The notes beneath the pieces are model-generated. The model ran no database searches. It was not told the DNA's origin and saw nothing but the letters and a program-made list of their open reading frames with translations. Positions 4,555-6,960 of a stretch of DNA of 6,960 bases are shown here, one piece after another; position 1 is the stretch's first letter, and every line of letters starts with the position of its first letter. The position numbers were made by a program, and so were the translations under genes. Origin of the DNA: Planctomycetota bacterium. GTDB taxonomy: Bacteria > Planctomycetota > Phycisphaerae > Phycisphaerales > Phycisphaeraceae. The stretch is from assembly GCA_029267795.1 (NCBI GenBank), contig JAJUHR010000097.1, positions 1 through 6,960 on the forward strand. The letters run 5' to 3'.

Positions 4555-6396
4555 TTAGATCGAGCTTTCGGTGACGCGGAGGACTTCGTCGACGGTGGTC
4601 TGGCCCTGGGCGACTTTCTTGAAGCCGTCCTCGCGGAGGGTGACCATGCCGTGCTCGATGCAGATGCGGCGGAATTCGGTGACGGAGGGGTTGCTGGAGA
4701 TTTTGTCGCGGAGGTGGTCGTCGAGGACGAGGATTTCGTAGAGGCCGAGCCGGCCGGAGTAGCCGGAGTTGCGGCACTTTTCGCAGCCTTTGCCGACCCA
4801 GACGTTGTCGACGGCGATGCCGTGCATGGCCAGGTGGTCGGCCCACTTGGGGTCGGGGGGGACCTGCTCTTTGCAGTTGTTGCAGATGCGTCGGACGAGG
4901 CGCTGGGCCAGCACGCCGTTGACGGCGGCGCCGAGCAGGTAGGGCTCGATGCCGATGTTGATCAAGCGGGTGATGGAGCTGGGGGCGTCGTTGGTGTGGA
5001 GGGTGGAGAGGACGAGGTGGCCGGTGAGGGAGGCCTGGATGGCGATGCGGGCGGTCTCGGCGTCGCGGATTTCGCCGACCATGATGACGTCGGGGTCTTG
5101 GCGGAGCAGCGCCCTAAGGGCGGAGGCGAAGGTCATGCCGATGCGGTCGTGGGTCTGGCACTGGGTGATGCCGTTGAGGTGGTACTCGACGGGGTCCTCG
5201 ACGGTGGAGATGTTGAGCTGGTCGCGGTCCATCTTGGCCAGGGAGGCGTAGAGGGTGGTGGTCTTGCCGCTGCCGGTGGGTCCGGTGACGAGGATGATGC
5301 CGTGGGGCTGCTCGATCTGGTGTTTCCAGATGAGCAGGGCGTCCTCGTGCATGCCGAGCTGCTCGAGGGGGACCTGGATGGACCGCGTGTCGAGGATGCG
5401 CATGACGACCTTTTCGCCGTGGGGCGTGGGCAGGGTGGAGACGCGCAGGTCGAGCTTGCGGCCGTGGACCATGGCGCGGATGCGGCCGTCCTGGGGGAGG
5501 CGGCGTTCGGCGATGTCGAGGTTGGCCATGATCTTGAGTCGGGAGATGATGGCCGCCTGCATGGACTGGGGCGGGTTCATCATGGTGAAGAGGATGCCGT
5601 CGATGCGGTAGCGGATCTGGAGCTTTTTTTCCTGGGGTTCGACGTGGATGTCGCTGGCGCCCTCTTTGACGGCGTTGAAGATGAGGTAGTTGACGTAGCG
5701 GATGACCGGGGACTCGCCGGCCATGCGTTCGAGGTCGAGCTCTTCTTCTTTGGTTTGGACGACCTCGACGTCGTCCTCCTGGATGCCGCCGATGATCTCG
5801 TCGACGTTGACGGACTCCCCGGCGGACTCTTCCTCGCGGAGGGAGGCGATGACGGTGGCGATGTCGTTGCGGCAGACGACGACCGGCTTGATGGCCAGGC
5901 CGAGGTTGTGGCGGATCTCGTCGATCAGCAGGAGGTTGTCGGGGTGGGTGATGCCGAGGACCAGGCGGTTGCCCGCCATGCGCAGGGGCATCACGCCGTT
6001 GTCCTTGCAGAAATTTGGGGTGAGGCGGTTGACGAGCTTTAGGTCGATGTCGTTGGCGGTCTTGATGCGTTCGAAGTCGAAGCCGGCGATGGAAGCGACC
6101 ACGGCTTGCAGGGCTGGCTCGTCGACGCCCATTTCGTAGAAGATGTCGAGGAGGGCCTTGCCGGGGCTTCGGCTAGCGACGGTGCGGGCGGTGTCCAGTT
6201 GCGTGGCGGTGATGGCGCCGGCGTCGAGCAGGGCTTGGCCGAGGTCCGTGGCGTGGTGGGAGGCGCCCAGTTCTTCTTCCGGGCTCCAGAGGTCGCTGAG
6301 GGATTCGTTCTGGCCCAGCGGGACGGGGGGGTCGTGCCCCGCGGATTCTGCGGGGTCGACCAGCTCGCGCCACTCTCTGACATCGTCTTTACGCAT
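4555..6396 (-). CDS. gspE: GspE/PilB-family type II secretion or type IV pilus assembly ATPase
   Basis: A 613-residue cytoplasmic hexameric ATPase that powers pseudopilus or pilus assembly. Residues about 1-48 are an acidic, flexible leader. Residues about 50-185 form an MshEN-type N-terminal domain (DLGQALLDAGAITATQLD). An acidic linker (188-224) leads to N2 (SPVIRYVNYLIFNAVKEGASDIHVEP). Catalytic motifs are complete: Walker A GPTGSGKTT (372-380), Asp box STVEDPVEY (397-405), Walker B DPDVIMVGEIRD (434-445, E442) and His box TGHLVLSTLHTND (458-470). C505, C508, C538 and C541 form the zinc-binding CxxC...CxxC of GspE/PilB. The C-terminus GMVTLREDGFKKVAQGQTTVDEVLRVT is family-typical. No strong ribosome site precedes the ATG at 6396. 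An upstream gene ends 78 bp before it in the same direction, so co-transcription is likely. GspE and PilB cannot be separated without the rest of the locus, so the symbol is provisional. Confidence 0.95.
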   Translation of the reverse strand: MRKDDVREWRELVDPAESAGHDPPVPLGQNESLSDLWSPEEELGASHHATDLGQALLDAGAITATQLDTARTVASRSPGKALLDIFYEMGVDEPALQAVVASIAGFDFERIKTANDIDLKLVNRLTPNFCKDNGVMPLRMAGNRLVLGITHPDNLLLIDEIRHNLGLAIKPVVVCRNDIATVIASLREEESAGESVNVDEIIGGIQEDDVEVVQTKEEELDLERMAGESPVIRYVNYLIFNAVKEGASDIHVEPQEKKLQIRYRIDGILFTMMNPPQSMQAAIISRLKIMANLDIAERRLPQDGRIRAMVHGRKLDLRVSTLPTPHGEKVVMRILDTRSIQVPLEQLGMHEDALLIWKHQIEQPHGIILVTGPTGSGKTTTLYASLAKMDRDQLNISTVEDPVEYHLNGITQCQTHDRIGMTFASALRALLRQDPDVIMVGEIRDAETARIAIQASLTGHLVLSTLHTNDAPSSITRLINIGIEPYLLGAAVNGVLAQRLVRRICNNCKEQVPPDPKWADHLAMHGIAVDNVWVGKGCEKCRNSGYSGRLGLYEILVLDDHLRDKISSNPSVTEFRRICIEHGMVTLREDGFKKVAQGQTTVDEVLRVTESSI

Positions 6397-6474
6397 CGGT
6401 TGCTTACTGCGGCTGAGCCGCTGGCTGGGTTCGTTGCGGGGGTCCTGCCGGGGGCGAGGGCCCTTGATCGCTTG
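6397..6474 (-). other. 78-bp spacer between the GspB-like gene and the ATPase gene
   Basis: Read on the minus strand, the 26 codons after the upstream TGA (QAIKGPRPRQDPRNEPSQ...) are all sense and in frame with both the upstream gene and the ATPase, so a single TGA separates the two. There is no GTG, TTG or ATG start in this stretch and no clear ribosome site. A short untranslated spacer is the simplest reading. Confidence 0.55.
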
Positions 6475-6960
6475 TCAGCGTTGGGTTCCCGTGCCGCCGG
6501 CGCTGCGGCCGCCGGCCGGGGTGGGGGTGGCCCGGCCCGGCCCGGCTTTGCCCGGGGCAGCGGCCCCTTCGAGTTCCTGGGTGGCGCGGTTCTTGATGTC
6601 CAGGCGGAACACCTGCCCGTTGCTCAGCAGCTCCACGCCGGTGGGCTGGATGCTCTTGATGGTGAAGTTCCCAATGGATTGTCCGGGTTGGAGCAGTTGC
6701 CCGTTGATGATTGCCACGGGCCGAGCGCCGGTGATGATGCTTTGCAGGTCCAGGTCCGAGACCTCCGTTTGGAGGCGGCGGAGCATGGCTTGGTTGACCG
6801 CATTGGGGTCGGGGCTCGATGGGATGGCGACCATCTGGTCCTGGGGCTTGAGTAGCGGCAGGAAGAAGGGGTTTTTCTTGACGTACTCCACGGGGACCTG
6901 CAGCTGGGTCGGGTCCAAGGTAAACAGGGAGAGGACTTCGTTGGCGTCCTTAAACAGGGA
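6475..6960 (-). CDS. Secretion/pilus accessory protein with GspB/PilP-like C-terminal beta domain (5' end outside window)
   Basis: The frame stays open to the window edge, so only the last 161 residues are seen. A TTG at 6918 is unlikely to be the start because in-frame sense codons (SLFKDANEVLSLFT) continue upstream of it. Visible parts are a linker with VPVEYVKKNPFFLPL (residues 22-36), a helical stretch NQAMLRRLQTEVSDLDLQ, then a small beta domain PVAIINGQLLQPGQSIGNFTIKSIQPTG-VELLSNGQVFRLDI. The pattern of IING, a Gly-containing turn, an I-x-x-I strand and V-x-L-x-x-x-G-x-x-x-x-L resembles the C-terminal domain of GspB and related PilP/GspC modules, which link inner-membrane and outer-membrane parts of secretion or pilus machines. 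The tail (133-161) is Gly/Pro/Ala-rich and probably disordered. Placement directly before the GspE-type ATPase supports a role in that apparatus. The family name is tentative. Confidence 0.65.
   Translation of the reverse strand, partial: SLFKDANEVLSLFTLDPTQLQVPVEYVKKNPFFLPLLKPQDQMVAIPSSPDPNAVNQAMLRRLQTEVSDLDLQSIITGARPVAIINGQLLQPGQSIGNFTIKSIQPTGVELLSNGQVFRLDIKNRATQELEGAAAPGKAGPGRATPTPAGGRSAGGTGTQR

Noticed and set aside
4651..6042. Very long open frame on the plus strand opposite the ATPase gene
   Set aside because: Its predicted product is Asp/Gly/Val-rich low-complexity sequence, as expected from the complement of G/C-ending codons. The minus-strand frame has all the ATPase motifs. It is a shadow.
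6531..6545. CCCGG x3 microrepeat as a regulatory repeat
   Set aside because: It falls within the coding region for the Gly/Pro/Ala-rich tail and is explained by that composition.

Overview
The window is GC-rich DNA that looks chromosomal and codes for cell-envelope functions. Its genes favour codons ending in G or C. Its intergenic gaps hold short, dyad-symmetric, REP-like repeats. The gene families and repeat style suggest a planctomycete, perhaps Phycisphaerae. That placement is inference from general resemblance, as no rRNA or other marker is present.

Layout. Positions 1-42 are probably the last codons of a rightward gene that begins outside the window. Positions 43-265 are a non-coding gap packed with four kinds of repeat. 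Positions 266-4253 hold a compact rightward three-gene operon for surface polysaccharide: a polytopic O-antigen ligase/polymerase-like membrane protein, a radical SAM/SPASM enzyme (ATGA overlap with the ligase) and a GT4 glycosyltransferase (38 bp further on). Positions 4254-4554 are a 301-bp convergent gap with the same repeats as the left gap plus a four-unit array of exactly 27-bp period. On the minus strand, 4555-6396 encodes a GspE/PilB-type secretion/pilus ATPase. Upstream of it, from 6475 to the window edge, is the 3' part of a gene whose product ends in a small beta domain resembling GspB/PilP-type proteins.

How the genes fit together. The rightward operon reads as late steps of glycan assembly. 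The GT4 enzyme would add a sugar in the cytoplasm, and the membrane ligase would transfer or polymerise the lipid-linked glycan on the outer face of the inner membrane. The radical SAM/SPASM protein has no substrate deducible from sequence. The leftward pair belongs to a type II secretion or type IV pilus machine: a cytoplasmic assembly ATPase and an envelope-side accessory protein. The two groups converge and need not be functionally linked.

The least explained structures are the repeats. A 32-bp element occurs in identical form on both sides of the polysaccharide operon, and a hairpin element does the same. One hairpin sequence appears to seed a 27-bp-phased array next to the secretion ATPase. 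I see no CRISPR array, tRNA, rRNA, transposase or canonical intrinsic terminator.
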